Source of the DNA: Bacillus sp. ISL-37
GTDB lineage: Bacteria; Bacillota; Bacilli; Bacillales; Cytobacillaceae
NCBI RefSeq assembly: GCF_018613315.1
Contig: NZ_JAGGQL010000016.1
Span: forward strand, 1 to 64,000
Length of the DNA: 64,000 bases
Direction of reading: 5' to 3'
Each line of letters starts with the position of its first letter. The first letter of the stretch is position 1. Both the position numbers and the translations under genes were made by a program. Below the pieces are notes generated by a model. It made no database searches. It worked only from the letters and a program-made list of their open reading frames with translations, and was not told the DNA's origin. Of this stretch, positions 44,337 to 54,851 are shown one piece after another.

Positions 44337-44350
44337 TGCAAACGTTTGTA
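44337..44350 (-). promoter_or_regulatory. LacI-family operator, distal copy
   Basis: TGCAAACGTTTGTA is a near-perfect 14-bp palindrome with central CG. It lies about +39 to +52 from the predicted mdxE start site, a roadblock position. Confidence 0.65.
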
Positions 44351-44368
44351 ATTCTGTTTGCAAGTCTA

Positions 44369-44382
44369 TGAAAACGATTGCA
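44369..44382 (-). promoter_or_regulatory. LacI-family operator or cre site, proximal copy
   Basis: TGAAAACGATTGCA (plus strand) fits both a cre site for CcpA and a MalR-like operator. It lies at about +7 to +20 from the predicted mdxE start. Its centre lies 32 bp, about three helical turns, from that of the distal palindrome. Confidence 0.6.
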
Positions 44383-44395
44383 CAACCTAACTCTT

Positions 44396-44423
44396 ATTAT
44401 AAAGACTAAAATTCTTTTGACAA
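44396..44423 (-). promoter_or_regulatory. Promoter of mdxE
   Basis: On the minus strand TTGTCA (44423-44418) and a perfect TATAAT (44401-44396) are 16 bp apart; predicted start near 44389. The two LacI-type palindromes lie just downstream. Confidence 0.7.
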
Positions 44424-44492
44424 CTAGTTTTTTCAAAAAATTTTTAAAGCCAGATGAAATCGTTAAAGTTTTGTGAATCAGCTTTTTAATAA

Positions 44493-44521
44493 TTGACATT
44501 TCAAAATGAGTGTTCTACCCT
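44493..44521 (+). promoter_or_regulatory. Candidate promoter of the cytoplasmic amylase gene
   Basis: A perfect TTGACA (44493-44498) is followed 17 bp later by TACCCT, a poor -10. The divergent gap between mdxE and this gene is 372 bp and holds both promoters. Confidence 0.35.
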
Positions 44522-44582
44522 TGTTTTAATCTTGATATATTGGAGCTCTTTCCGTTAAAATTTCATCTAATAGAGCTTTTAA

Positions 44583-46409
<1,827 letters not shown>

Positions 46410-46415
46410 ATTAGT

Positions 46416-46450
46416 AAACCCCTTTCCTGCCTGGAAAGGGGTTTGCTCTT
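46416..46450 (+). terminator. Terminator of the maltogenic amylase gene
   Basis: A perfect 12-bp stem AAACCCCTTTCC/GGAAAGGGGTTT (46416-46427 with 46433-46444); the tail is only moderately T-rich. Confidence 0.8.
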
Positions 46451-46497
46451 TGTGCTGTTCGTGGACTTTTACACTTTTAATGACATTTTATCCTTAT

Positions 46498-46602
46498 CGC
46501 GGAATTCCTGCTGGTTTTCGCGGAATTACTTCACATTTTCGCGGAATTATTGCCGATTTTCGCGGAATCACTGCCAAATATCGCGGAATAATCCTTTTAC
46601 GT
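46498..46602. repeat. 21-bp tandem repeat, five copies
   Basis: CGCGGAAT recurs at 46498, 46519, 46540, 46561 and 46582, exactly 21 bp apart, mostly preceded by TTTT. Two frames stay open across it because 21 is a multiple of three, giving YRGI/FRGI or FSRN peptides, but neither has a ribosome site or codon use like its neighbours. It lies between the amylase terminator and the MATE gene. Confidence 0.93.
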
Positions 46603-46774
46603 CCTCTCTATACACAAAGGAAGAATGGTCATATCCGAATAAATTTGTCAAAACTCAACTTTTTTTTCGATTCAGCACCTTTTCCAATTATTTTTTTCGT
46701 AAAACGAATCTTTTCCCTTCAAATTCCTCCTATAGTCTGTATAATTAAGGAATTACAACATGGAGATGTAAAAC

Positions 46775-48136
46775 ATGAAGAATAAAACTGCTAAACTTTC
46801 ACTTTTTGCCATTACATGGCCCCTTTTTATTGAAATTCTGCTTTATATGCTGATGGGAAATGCGGATACGCTGATGCTTTCCCAGTATTCGGATAATTCC
46901 GTGGCTTCAGTCGGGGTATCCAACCAGATTCTTTCCATGGTCATCGTTATGTTCGGCTTCATTGCAACAGGAACTGCCATCCTGGTTGCCCAGAATCTTG
47001 GCGCGAAAATGGATAACGATGCACGAGAGGTTTCAGCTGTATCGATTGGCGCAAACCTTGTATTCGGCTTAATCCTGAGCGCAGCCGTTTTCATTTTCAG
47101 CGAGCAATTGCTCAGATTGATGGACCTGCCGCCTGAACTGTTTGAAGAAGCCAATTCCTATCTAAAAATTGTCGGCGGATTTTCGTTTATTCAATCGTTG
47201 ATCATGACAGTCAGCAGCATTATCCGCAGCTATGGCTTTACCCGTGATATCATGTATGTCACGATCGGGATGAATGTGTTGAATGTCATCGGCAACTATT
47301 TGTTCATCTTCGGGCCATTCGGCTTCCCTGTCCTGGGTGTAGAAGGTGTGGCGATTTCCACCACTGTCAGCCGGATCCTCGGATTGTTGGCTGCCATTTA
47401 CGTCATGACAAAGCGAGTCCCTGGCTCAGTGCCAGTATCGATGCTTTTCAGTTTTCCAAAAAAACATTTGAAAAACCTGCTTAATATCGGGATTCCTTCA
47501 GCCGGTGAGCATTTGAGCTACAATGGGTCGCAGATGGTGATCACGTATTTTATCGCTACCCTTGGAACCCAAGCATTGACGGCAAAAGTTTATACACAAA
47601 ACGTCATGATGTTCATCTTCCTATTCAGTATCGCCATCAGTCAGGGGACACAGATTTTGATTGGCCATATGGTCGGTGCAAAGGAAATCGAAAATGCTTA
47701 TAAACGGGCACTAAAAAGCTTGAAGCTGGCGATTATCATTTCGATCGCTACTGCTGCGCTTGTCTCCTTCTTTTCTAAAGACCTGCTCGGAATCTTCACG
47801 GATAATATGAGCATCATCGAACTCGGCACCACATTGATTTTGCTTACAATCATCCTTGAGCCCGGCAGATCTTTCAACCTGGTACTGATTAGTTCACTCC
47901 GAGCGGCCGGAGATGTGAAGTTCCCTGTTTATATGGGAATCCTGTCGATGTGGGGAGTCAGTGTCACCTTGTCTTATTTCCTGGGAATACATCTAGGTAT
48001 GGGGCTGGTTGGAATATGGATTGCCTTCATCGCCGACGAATGGCTGCGCGGACTGCTTATGCTGTGGCGCTGGAAATCCAGAGTGTGGGTCAAAAAATCA
48101 TTTGTGCCGGAAGTCCAGCCAGCACAGACTGAATAA
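46775..48136 (+). CDS. MATE family efflux transporter
   Basis: A 453-residue multidrug/toxin extrusion protein with twelve membrane segments in two similar halves. Typical MATE landmarks are ITWPLFIEILLYMLMGNADT near the N-terminus and GTAILVAQNLGAK in the second helix region. It probably exports cationic compounds by sodium or proton antiport. TGGAGATG lies before the ATG. It stands alone, convergent with asnO. Confidence 0.9.
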   Translation: MKNKTAKLSLFAITWPLFIEILLYMLMGNADTLMLSQYSDNSVASVGVSNQILSMVIVMFGFIATGTAILVAQNLGAKMDNDAREVSAVSIGANLVFGLILSAAVFIFSEQLLRLMDLPPELFEEANSYLKIVGGFSFIQSLIMTVSSIIRSYGFTRDIMYVTIGMNVLNVIGNYLFIFGPFGFPVLGVEGVAISTTVSRILGLLAAIYVMTKRVPGSVPVSMLFSFPKKHLKNLLNIGIPSAGEHLSYNGSQMVITYFIATLGTQALTAKVYTQNVMMFIFLFSIAISQGTQILIGHMVGAKEIENAYKRALKSLKLAIIISIATAALVSFFSKDLLGIFTDNMSIIELGTTLILLTIILEPGRSFNLVLISSLRAAGDVKFPVYMGILSMWGVSVTLSYFLGIHLGMGLVGIWIAFIADEWLRGLLMLWRWKSRVWVKKSFVPEVQPAQTE

Positions 48137-48142
48137 TAGAGA

Positions 48143-48175
48143 AGCAAGCCCGTTCATCAACGGGCTTGCTATTTT
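48143..48175. terminator. Bidirectional terminator between MATE gene and asnO
   Basis: A perfect 12-bp stem AGCAAGCCCGTT/AACGGGCTTGCT (48143-48154 with 48159-48170). Confidence 0.85.
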
Positions 48176-50021
48176 AGTCTGCTATATTAATATTGTAATC
48201 CCTGAACCAAATGTGAATCTGCGCCAGCTGTGCAAGCAGCTGCGGACCTGTCATCAGCTGGCCGAACCATGGGACTTTGAAGGATGCGCCCTCGGACTCA
48301 ATCATTTTCTGCAGTGTAGCCCTGTCAAAGAATTCATGCAGCGCACTGTTCGAATCAGCCATGAATTCTGAAAGCATTCCCTGGACTGCCTGGGTATAGG
48401 CCGGATGGTGAGTCTTCGGATATGGACTCTTTTTCCGGTACAAAACTTCATCAGGCAATGTGCCCTCCAATGCTTTGCGCAGGATTCCTTTTTCCTTGTT
48501 CCCGTGCATCTTCATTTCCCATGGGATGTTCCAGACATATTCTACAAGCCGGTGATCGGCAAACGGAACCCTGACTTCCAGGCTTGCACCCATGCTCATT
48601 CGGTCCTTCCGGTCTAAAAGGGTTGTCATGAACCAAATGATATTCAGATAGAATAATTGTCTCCGCTTAGCCTCTACTCGATTTTCCCCATCCAGCATCG
48701 GCACCTCTGCGATCGTATCGTTGAATTTTTCCATCATATAATCTTCAAGACTCAATTTTTTCCGCCAGTGATCCCTCAGCATGTTTTGCCGCTCATTAAT
48801 CGACCGCATCCATGGAAAACCTGGTCTATTCAGGTCTTCCTCTCTGTGGAACCATGGATAGCCGCCAAAAATCTCATCAGCACATTCACCTGAAAGTCCT
48901 ACGGTGAAATCCTGTTTGATTTCCCGGCAGAACCAGAGAAGTGATGAATCGATGTCTGCCATTCCTGGCAGGTCCCGGACATGGACAGCTTCTGTTAAAT
49001 AACCAGCCAGATCCTGCTGGGATATGATGCTGTTATGATGAACGGTACCAAATGTTTCCGTCATTTTATTGATCCAGAAGGCATCAGCATTTGGCTGGAA
49101 TTCATTTTCCTTGAAATACTTTTCATTGCCTTCGTAATCGATCGAGTAAGTATGCAGGCTGCCCTTACCCTCTGCCTTATAATGATTCGCAGCAATAGCG
49201 GTGATTGCGCTTGAATCCAGTCCGCCTGAGAGGAATGTGCATAGCGGCACATCTGAAACTAACTGTCTTGTGACAGCATCGGTGAACAATTCCCGCACTT
49301 TTTCGGTTGTCTCATCAAGAGTATCAGTGTGTTTCTCGCTTTTAACGTTCCAATATCTCCAGATTTTCAGCCCATTTTTTGAAAAAGTCATCCCATGGCC
49401 AGGTCGGAGCTCCTTCATGTTTTTAAAGATACCTGCCCCTGGAGAACGGGATGGTCCAAGCCCAAACACCTCACAAAGTCCTTCCCTGTCTACCTCAGCC
49501 TTCACTTCCGGATGTGCCAGCAGCGCCTTTTGTTCAGAAGCAAACATAAGACCAGATGCTGTTTCAAGAAAAAACAGTGGCTTCACACCAAGTCTGTCGC
49601 GGCCAATGAACAATTGTTCTTGCTGGTGATCCCAAACAGCAAATGCAAAGATCCCGTTTAAATGATCCAGGCAGTTTTCCTTCCATTCCATGAAAGAAGT
49701 AAGCAAAACCTCTGTATCAGAATGACCGTTAAAAGAATATCCTTTTAATAGCAGTGCTTTTCTGAGGTCTTCCGTATTATAAAGTTCTCCGTTATAACAA
49801 ATGGTATAACGGCTATCTCCCTGTGTTCTGGTCATTGGCTGTTTGCCGCCCTCAGGGTCAACAACGACCAGCCTTTTATGACCCAGCGCAGCATGGCCTG
49901 AAGTCCATACATTGGTATCGTCGGGACCTCTTTTACTCAAAGTTTCCGCCATTTTTGCCATGGTCTCCCGTTCATGATCCAAATTTTTACGATAGTCTAC
50001 CCAGCCAGTTATTCCACACAT
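48174..50021 (-). CDS. asnO: Asparagine synthase (glutamine-hydrolysing), AsnO type
   Basis: Makes asparagine from aspartate, ATP and glutamine. The 615-residue protein starts MCGITGWVDY, so Cys2 becomes the class II amidotransferase nucleophile after Met removal; this decides the start at 50021 against the ATG at 50033. The C-terminal synthetase domain has the PP-loop FLSGGLDSSAI, and GECADEIFGGYPW follows. The length matches B. subtilis AsnO (YisO), which is the sporulation-linked isoenzyme, and yisK/yisL lie nearby here too. The ribosome site is unusually placed (AAAGGA about 12 bases upstream). Confidence 0.93.
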   Translation of the reverse strand: MCGITGWVDYRKNLDHERETMAKMAETLSKRGPDDTNVWTSGHAALGHKRLVVVDPEGGKQPMTRTQGDSRYTICYNGELYNTEDLRKALLLKGYSFNGHSDTEVLLTSFMEWKENCLDHLNGIFAFAVWDHQQEQLFIGRDRLGVKPLFFLETASGLMFASEQKALLAHPEVKAEVDREGLCEVFGLGPSRSPGAGIFKNMKELRPGHGMTFSKNGLKIWRYWNVKSEKHTDTLDETTEKVRELFTDAVTRQLVSDVPLCTFLSGGLDSSAITAIAANHYKAEGKGSLHTYSIDYEGNEKYFKENEFQPNADAFWINKMTETFGTVHHNSIISQQDLAGYLTEAVHVRDLPGMADIDSSLLWFCREIKQDFTVGLSGECADEIFGGYPWFHREEDLNRPGFPWMRSINERQNMLRDHWRKKLSLEDYMMEKFNDTIAEVPMLDGENRVEAKRRQLFYLNIIWFMTTLLDRKDRMSMGASLEVRVPFADHRLVEYVWNIPWEMKMHGNKEKGILRKALEGTLPDEVLYRKKSPYPKTHHPAYTQAVQGMLSEFMADSNSALHEFFDRATLQKMIESEGASFKVPWFGQLMTGPQLLAQLAQIHIWFRDYNINIAD

Positions 50022-50212
50022 CTTTGTGATCATTCCTTTCAGCGGAACTTTTTAATGTCAATAAGCACTCTCAGAACTAGACAATTGCTTAAGCATTACT
50101 CATCTTATGCACAATCATCCCAACTGGTTAATTGCCTATCTTTTAAATCATGTTATAAATTCGCCAAAATCTGTCTACAAAGAAGGTGAGCGATAATTAA
50201 CGGAGGATCCAA

Positions 50213-50773
50213 ATGAATCGACAACACCGAAGCAATCTAATTGAATTCCAGCCCCGAGCCTTCAACACCGGGACAGTAGAATACATTAATTCACAATGGG
50301 TTTTCTTTGATGAAGAAACAGAAGAGGCCGCACTTGTCGATGAATTCATCCATCAAGAGGTTGAAGTGCAACGCAACAATAAATGGTGCAAAGGTTTTTT
50401 GCTGGATAACGGCTGCATCCAAACCGGCAGTGAAAAAATCACTTTACATGACCAGGAAATGATCAGGATCAGGAAACAATTGATCTATTCATTCGAGCGT
50501 CTGCTTGATGAGCTAAATGATGAAGCTTTTGTCCAATTTATCAATACATTGAATTCGCTCAACTTTTCGATTTATGATTGCATTTATTGTTATAACCACC
50601 TGACCTTCCTTGATCATGAAAAAGGGGTTTCAGGAGTCAATTTTTTAATTCTTGATAATGAAGAATTCATCTGCAGTGTACAACATCACTTTGATTACTT
50701 TGAAATACAAAATGACAGGTTCGAATTGACCTTGAACAACGGAAAACGGACTGTAATCGAAAGAATTTCCTAA
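50213..50773 (+). CDS. Hypothetical protein, DUF2777-like
   Basis: A 186-residue soluble protein, rich in acidic and aromatic residues, with PRAFNTGTVEYINSQWVFFDEE near the N-terminus and several cysteines in DCIYCYNHLTFLDHEKGVSGVNFLI. It fits my recollection of the Bacillus-only DUF2777 family, of unknown function. GGAGG lies before the ATG. By position it may correspond to B. subtilis yisN (inference from gene order). Convergent with the EAL gene over a shared terminator. Confidence 0.7.
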   Translation: MNRQHRSNLIEFQPRAFNTGTVEYINSQWVFFDEETEEAALVDEFIHQEVEVQRNNKWCKGFLLDNGCIQTGSEKITLHDQEMIRIRKQLIYSFERLLDELNDEAFVQFINTLNSLNFSIYDCIYCYNHLTFLDHEKGVSGVNFLILDNEEFICSVQHHFDYFEIQNDRFELTLNNGKRTVIERIS

Positions 50774-50781
50774 CGACAAAA

Positions 50782-50808
50782 AGAGCCTGCACTCATTGTG
50801 CAGGCTCT
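50782..50808. terminator. Bidirectional terminator
   Basis: A perfect 11-bp stem AGAGCCTGCAC/GTGCAGGCTCT (50782-50792 with 50798-50808), with T-rich sequence on both sides. Confidence 0.85.
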
Positions 50809-50812
50809 GAAT

Positions 50813-52852
50813 TTATTTTACCGTATACTCAACTTTTTCCACAGTCCTGAAGCCCTGTTCGAAAGCAGCTATATCAAGCGGCTTCTGGATGTAGTAACCC
50901 TGGGCATAATGGCAGTCCAAATCTCTCAAAAGGTTCAGCTGTTCATGTGTTTCTACACCCTCGGCAACAATTTTGACTGAGAGCCCCTGTCCCATCGTGA
51001 TGATCGCCTTGACGATCGCAATATCTGATGGGTCATCATGCAGATTATTGATAAATGACTGGTCGATTTTAAGAGTATCGATTGGCAAATTGCGCAAATA
51101 GCTTAAAGACGAATAACCTGTCCCGAAGTCATCAATCGAAACCTTTACCCCGAGTTCCTGTAACGATTTCATTACTGAAATGCTATAGACGATATCTTTC
51201 AGCATCGCGCTTTCTGTCAGTTCCAGGGAAAGGTATCCTGGGTCAAGCTGAGAAGTCTCCAGGGCTTGAATGACCTGTCCAATAAAAGCATGCTGCTGGA
51301 ACTGATAGGCTGATACATTTACAGAGATGCCTAAATTCGGGAATCCATTCTGCTGCCAGGCTTTTGTCTGGACACATGCGGTGGTCAGCACCCATGCCCC
51401 GATCTCCTCAATCAATCCTGTTTCCTCTGCCAGAGGAATGAACTGTGCTGGCGAAACCAGTCCCAGATTGGGATGCTGCCAGCGGATAAGGGCTTCAGTA
51501 CAGGTAATCTCTCCAGATTTCAAGTCCATAAGCGGCTGGTAGCAAAGATGGAATTCATTCTTTTGAAGCGCTTTCCTTAAATAGCTTTCAAGCTCAAGCC
51601 GGACCATTGCCTGGTCATTCATGCCGGTTGAAAAGTAAGTAATCTTATTCCCGCCTTGATTCTTCGAGCGGTTCATCGCAATATCCGCATTTTTCAGAAG
51701 TACATGCTCATCAAGACCATCCCCCGGGAAAGAGCTGATTCCAATGCTTGCGGTGACGATGAATTCCTGATTCTGGTAAAACAAGGGCAATGAAATAAGA
51801 TTCTGCAATTCCCTTGCTGTTCTTGTCGTCTGATCAATGCTGACATTCTCTGTCAGCAGCATTGTGAACTTATCGCCGCTGAATCTTCCGAGATAAGCAC
51901 CTGCTGGAAGTCGATCCTGGATTCTTTCTGCCAGTTCTTTCAAAACAATGTCACCAGCATAATGTCCGAGACTGTCATTGATGATTTTGAAACGGTCAAT
52001 ATCAATGACAAGTACGGCAAGGAGTTCTTTCTTATGCCTGGCACGGTGAATCATTTCTTCGAGCTGTTCGGTAAACCTCATCCTGTTCGGCAATCCCGTA
52101 TCCTGGTCATAGTAGGCAAGCTGAATGATCTTTTCCTCTGTTTTTTTCTGGGTTGTAATATTCCGGCCAATACCATACGTTCCTACACATGCACCATTTA
52201 CCGTAATCGGAATATTTTTGATCTGAAAGATCTGGGTTTCACCGCTCTTGACCGGAATCTCAATTGTGTAGGTCTGATCTTTCCCCTTTAGCGCCTGAAT
52301 AAAATGCATTTTGGCACGGTGCACATCTTCCTGGTTGATAAAGTCGAGCGCTGACCTGCCAATAAGTTCATTCTCGTTGTAGCCAAAGGTCTTCATGAAT
52401 GCCTGGTTTATACTTGTGAAATTCCCTGTTAAATCTGTTGAATAGACAAAATCTCCATTGTTGTCAAACAGCGAACGATAGTATTGCTCGGAAACTTTGA
52501 GGCTTTCGTTAAGCAGAAGGATGTCTTGTTGTGAGGTTTCGACAAGATTATTCAATGTGTTGATGGTGTACTGATCATGAAGGATAGGATTAAGTTCCTG
52601 TTTATCGAAAACTGTAAATGAGATAACACATTGTTTATCACCATCGAAGCAGCCATTTGCTTCACAGCTCAACACAGTGGAGGCGGGTAGCTGCTTTTTT
52701 AGCAACTGCTCCATGTGCTGAAGATCAGGTTTTTCTTTTTGACTGTAAAGGATCTGCACCAATACATTGCGTTGGTCTATGAATGAATTGCCCTCTATAA
52801 AGCTATTAAGTTGTATGTCATTTTCGTAAACGCAGCTTTTTGTCGTAGCCAT
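50813..52852 (-). CDS. PAS-GGDEF-EAL protein, likely cyclic di-GMP phosphodiesterase
   Basis: A 679-residue signalling protein. The first 110 residues look like part of a FIST-type sensor (VLVQILYSQ, SCEANGCFDGDKQCVISFTVFD). A PAS domain follows (about 120-235: NNGDFVYSTDLTGNFTSIN). The GGDEF domain (about 250-410) is degenerate, reading SGDKF where catalysis needs GG[D/E]EF, so no cyclase activity is expected. The EAL domain (about 425-670) keeps EALIRW, IDDFGTGYSSLSYL and VAEGVET, so it should hydrolyse cyclic di-GMP. I chose the ATG at 52852; the upstream TTG at 52864 lies inside the TTGGAGA ribosome site. Confidence 0.9.
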   Translation of the reverse strand: MATTKSCVYENDIQLNSFIEGNSFIDQRNVLVQILYSQKEKPDLQHMEQLLKKQLPASTVLSCEANGCFDGDKQCVISFTVFDKQELNPILHDQYTINTLNNLVETSQQDILLLNESLKVSEQYYRSLFDNNGDFVYSTDLTGNFTSINQAFMKTFGYNENELIGRSALDFINQEDVHRAKMHFIQALKGKDQTYTIEIPVKSGETQIFQIKNIPITVNGACVGTYGIGRNITTQKKTEEKIIQLAYYDQDTGLPNRMRFTEQLEEMIHRARHKKELLAVLVIDIDRFKIINDSLGHYAGDIVLKELAERIQDRLPAGAYLGRFSGDKFTMLLTENVSIDQTTRTARELQNLISLPLFYQNQEFIVTASIGISSFPGDGLDEHVLLKNADIAMNRSKNQGGNKITYFSTGMNDQAMVRLELESYLRKALQKNEFHLCYQPLMDLKSGEITCTEALIRWQHPNLGLVSPAQFIPLAEETGLIEEIGAWVLTTACVQTKAWQQNGFPNLGISVNVSAYQFQQHAFIGQVIQALETSQLDPGYLSLELTESAMLKDIVYSISVMKSLQELGVKVSIDDFGTGYSSLSYLRNLPIDTLKIDQSFINNLHDDPSDIAIVKAIITMGQGLSVKIVAEGVETHEQLNLLRDLDCHYAQGYYIQKPLDIAAFEQGFRTVEKVEYTVK

Positions 52853-52924
52853 TGCATTCTCCAATTATTATATTTCTCCAATAACCCTTCTCTTAAATTA
52901 TCATATTTTACGGGGTTAGGATAT

Positions 52925-52961
52925 GACAAAAAAAGAAAAAGCTGCCTATAAGGACAGCTTT
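52925..52961 (-). terminator. Terminator of yisL
   Basis: On the minus strand AAAGCTG (52961-52955) pairs with CAGCTTT (52944-52938), with further pairing of TCC/GG inside, followed by a T-rich tract. Confidence 0.75.
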
Positions 52962-52979
52962 CTTTCGACAATTTCACTA

Positions 52980-53333
52980 TTAGAACAAATATGTTCCAAG
53001 TGGAAGTGAAAAACCTAAATATAGTACAAGAAGAACCGCGACAATGAATTGAATCCACAATACAGACGCTTTTTCGTTCTTTTTTGTACGGATTAAAATC
53101 ATTTCCAGCATGGCGATTACCCACAAGCCTACTGCTGCTTTCAGCACATACATCAGGCTGATATTGATGCTGAAAAGAAGCCAGAAGCCAGTCAATAGAA
53201 TCAGCACGTAAAACAATCTAAGGACCATCTGAACAATTTTAGCGCCTTTTTCCTTACCGCTTTTATGTAGTCCCAGTGCTACGAAGAATAAAACAAGAGC
53301 CAAAAACCAAGCTGTCATATGGGCATGTATCAT
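52980..53333 (-). CDS. yisL: YisL family (DUF1516) membrane protein
   Basis: A 117-residue protein with four predicted membrane helices and short loops, starting MIHAHMTAWFLALVLFF. It matches the YisL family of unknown function. In B. subtilis yisK and yisL are neighbours, as here. AGGAGG lies before the ATG. Confidence 0.87.
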   Translation of the reverse strand: MIHAHMTAWFLALVLFFVALGLHKSGKEKGAKIVQMVLRLFYVLILLTGFWLLFSINISLMYVLKAAVGLWVIAMLEMILIRTKKNEKASVLWIQFIVAVLLVLYLGFSLPLGTYLF

Positions 53334-53416
53334 GTACCCGTCCTCCTAATAGTAAATTCTAAAATATCATATCATAACGGCGTCAAAAAAACTAAAATAA
53401 ACTGGCCAGGCTATGA

Positions 53417-54325
53417 TTACCTCTCCACTTTGTTACGCAATGTCCCAATCCCTTCAACAGTAATTTCAACAGTATCTCCAGCCTTCAGGAACCTTGGCGG
53501 CTTGAAGCCTTTGCCTACGCCTGCTGGTGTTCCGGTAGCAATGATATCTCCTGGCTCGAGTGTCATTCCCTGGGAGAGCACTGCAATGACCTCTTCTACC
53601 GGGAAAATGAAGTTTTCCGTATTGGAATCCTGTCTCACTTCTCCATTTACTGAGGTCTTAATATCCAGGTTGTTCGGATTTGCGATTACTGATTTATGGA
53701 CAATCCACGGCCCCATCGGGCAAGTGGTATCAAGGCTTTTACCAATGAAAAACTGTTTGTGTTTTGCCTGGAGGTCGCGGGCAGTCACATCGTTAATGAT
53801 TGTATATCCAAACACGTAACCCAAAGCCTCTTCCCTTTTGATCGCTTTTCCTTTTTTGCCGATGATGACTGCGAGCTCGCCTTCATAGTCCAGTTGCTCT
53901 GTCAGTTCTTTATGCTCACCGATGTTCTGATCATGGGCAATGACAGTAGTTGGTGCTTTGGTGAACACCATTACGTGCTCAGGGATATCGTCCTTGCTGC
54001 CCATTTCAATCGCATGCTCTGCATAATTTTTGCCCACACAGAAAATATTCTTGGACGGACGCGGAATCGGCGCTAGCAATTCTACTGAATCAAGCGGGAT
54101 GAATAGCTCGCTGTCCAGATTGTTCTCGTTTACCCATTGAAGGGCCTTTTCCGCTTCATGATAAAATAATTCTCCCATTGAAATAGCTTCTAGCATTTCA
54201 GCCGGTATCGTTGTTTCACCACCCATTTTTTCATAGGCTTCCCGAAGTGGCAGAACGTGGGTCCCTACTGCATTGACAATCCCAATAAACTGGCCAGATT
54301 CTTTTTTATATGTAGCTAATTTCAT
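53417..54325 (-). CDS. yisK: Fumarylacetoacetate hydrolase family protein YisK
   Basis: A 302-residue metal-dependent FAH-fold enzyme. The small N-terminal domain (about 1-95) is followed by the catalytic domain with FCVGKNYAEHAIEMG, DYEGELAVIIGKKGK (metal-binding Glu residues) and GYTIINDVTARDLQ, ending in GDIIATGTPAGVG. B. subtilis YisK has been reported to act as an oxaloacetate decarboxylase and to affect cell-wall growth; the activity here is inferred. GGAGG lies before the ATG. The P-loop kinase gene ends one base upstream of it. Confidence 0.9.
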   Translation of the reverse strand: MKLATYKKESGQFIGIVNAVGTHVLPLREAYEKMGGETTIPAEMLEAISMGELFYHEAEKALQWVNENNLDSELFIPLDSVELLAPIPRPSKNIFCVGKNYAEHAIEMGSKDDIPEHVMVFTKAPTTVIAHDQNIGEHKELTEQLDYEGELAVIIGKKGKAIKREEALGYVFGYTIINDVTARDLQAKHKQFFIGKSLDTTCPMGPWIVHKSVIANPNNLDIKTSVNGEVRQDSNTENFIFPVEEVIAVLSQGMTLEPGDIIATGTPAGVGKGFKPPRFLKAGDTVEITVEGIGTLRNKVER

Positions 54326-54326
54326 G

Positions 54327-54851
54327 TTATCGTCCTCCTTTAATTGACTGCTCTTCTATGAATTTCTCTGTTTCACGAGGATTTTTAAAATGGTATATTT
54401 CTTTTCCCAGAAGCTTGAATTCTTCTAACTTGGCAATAATGCCAGGAGCTTTTTCACGCTTGTATTTTGCAACCCATTTGATAAAGTCCCAATCGAGTCT
54501 CTCCGGACAGCCTTCATTCATATCCGGCCTTGTGCTTCCGTGGTACATGATTCTTCTTTTGAAAACTCCATACAGGCATCTTGGAGCAGAGTAATCAAGG
54601 AAGATGATTGTGTCCGCTGCTTGTGCCCTCATGTCCATCGTACTGCCATAGTTGCCATCCATGATCCATGAATCTTCTTCAATCACTTGATGAATTAGTT
54701 TTTTCCACTCATCCTTTGCAGACATTTCCCAGCCCGGTTTCCAGTACATTGCATCAAGATGATACACCTTTAAGTTAAGTAATTTTCCGAGCTTCCGGGC
54801 CAGTGTCGATTTCCCTGCGCCTCCGCAGCCGATGATGATGACCTTCTCCAT
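54327..54851 (-). CDS. P-loop kinase of the topology-modulation (FlaR-like) group
   Basis: A 174-residue nucleotide-kinase-like protein. Walker A is GCGGAGKSTLARKLG (about 8-22), followed by YHLDAMYWKPGW and WIMDGNYG, typical of the adenylate-kinase-like 'topology modulation' proteins. The substrate is unknown. It overlaps the upstream DUF418 gene by one base and nearly touches yisK, so the three lie in one transcription unit. Confidence 0.82.
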   Translation of the reverse strand: MEKVIIIGCGGAGKSTLARKLGKLLNLKVYHLDAMYWKPGWEMSAKDEWKKLIHQVIEEDSWIMDGNYGSTMDMRAQAADTIIFLDYSAPRCLYGVFKRRIMYHGSTRPDMNEGCPERLDWDFIKWVAKYKREKAPGIIAKLEEFKLLGKEIYHFKNPRETEKFIEEQSIKGGR

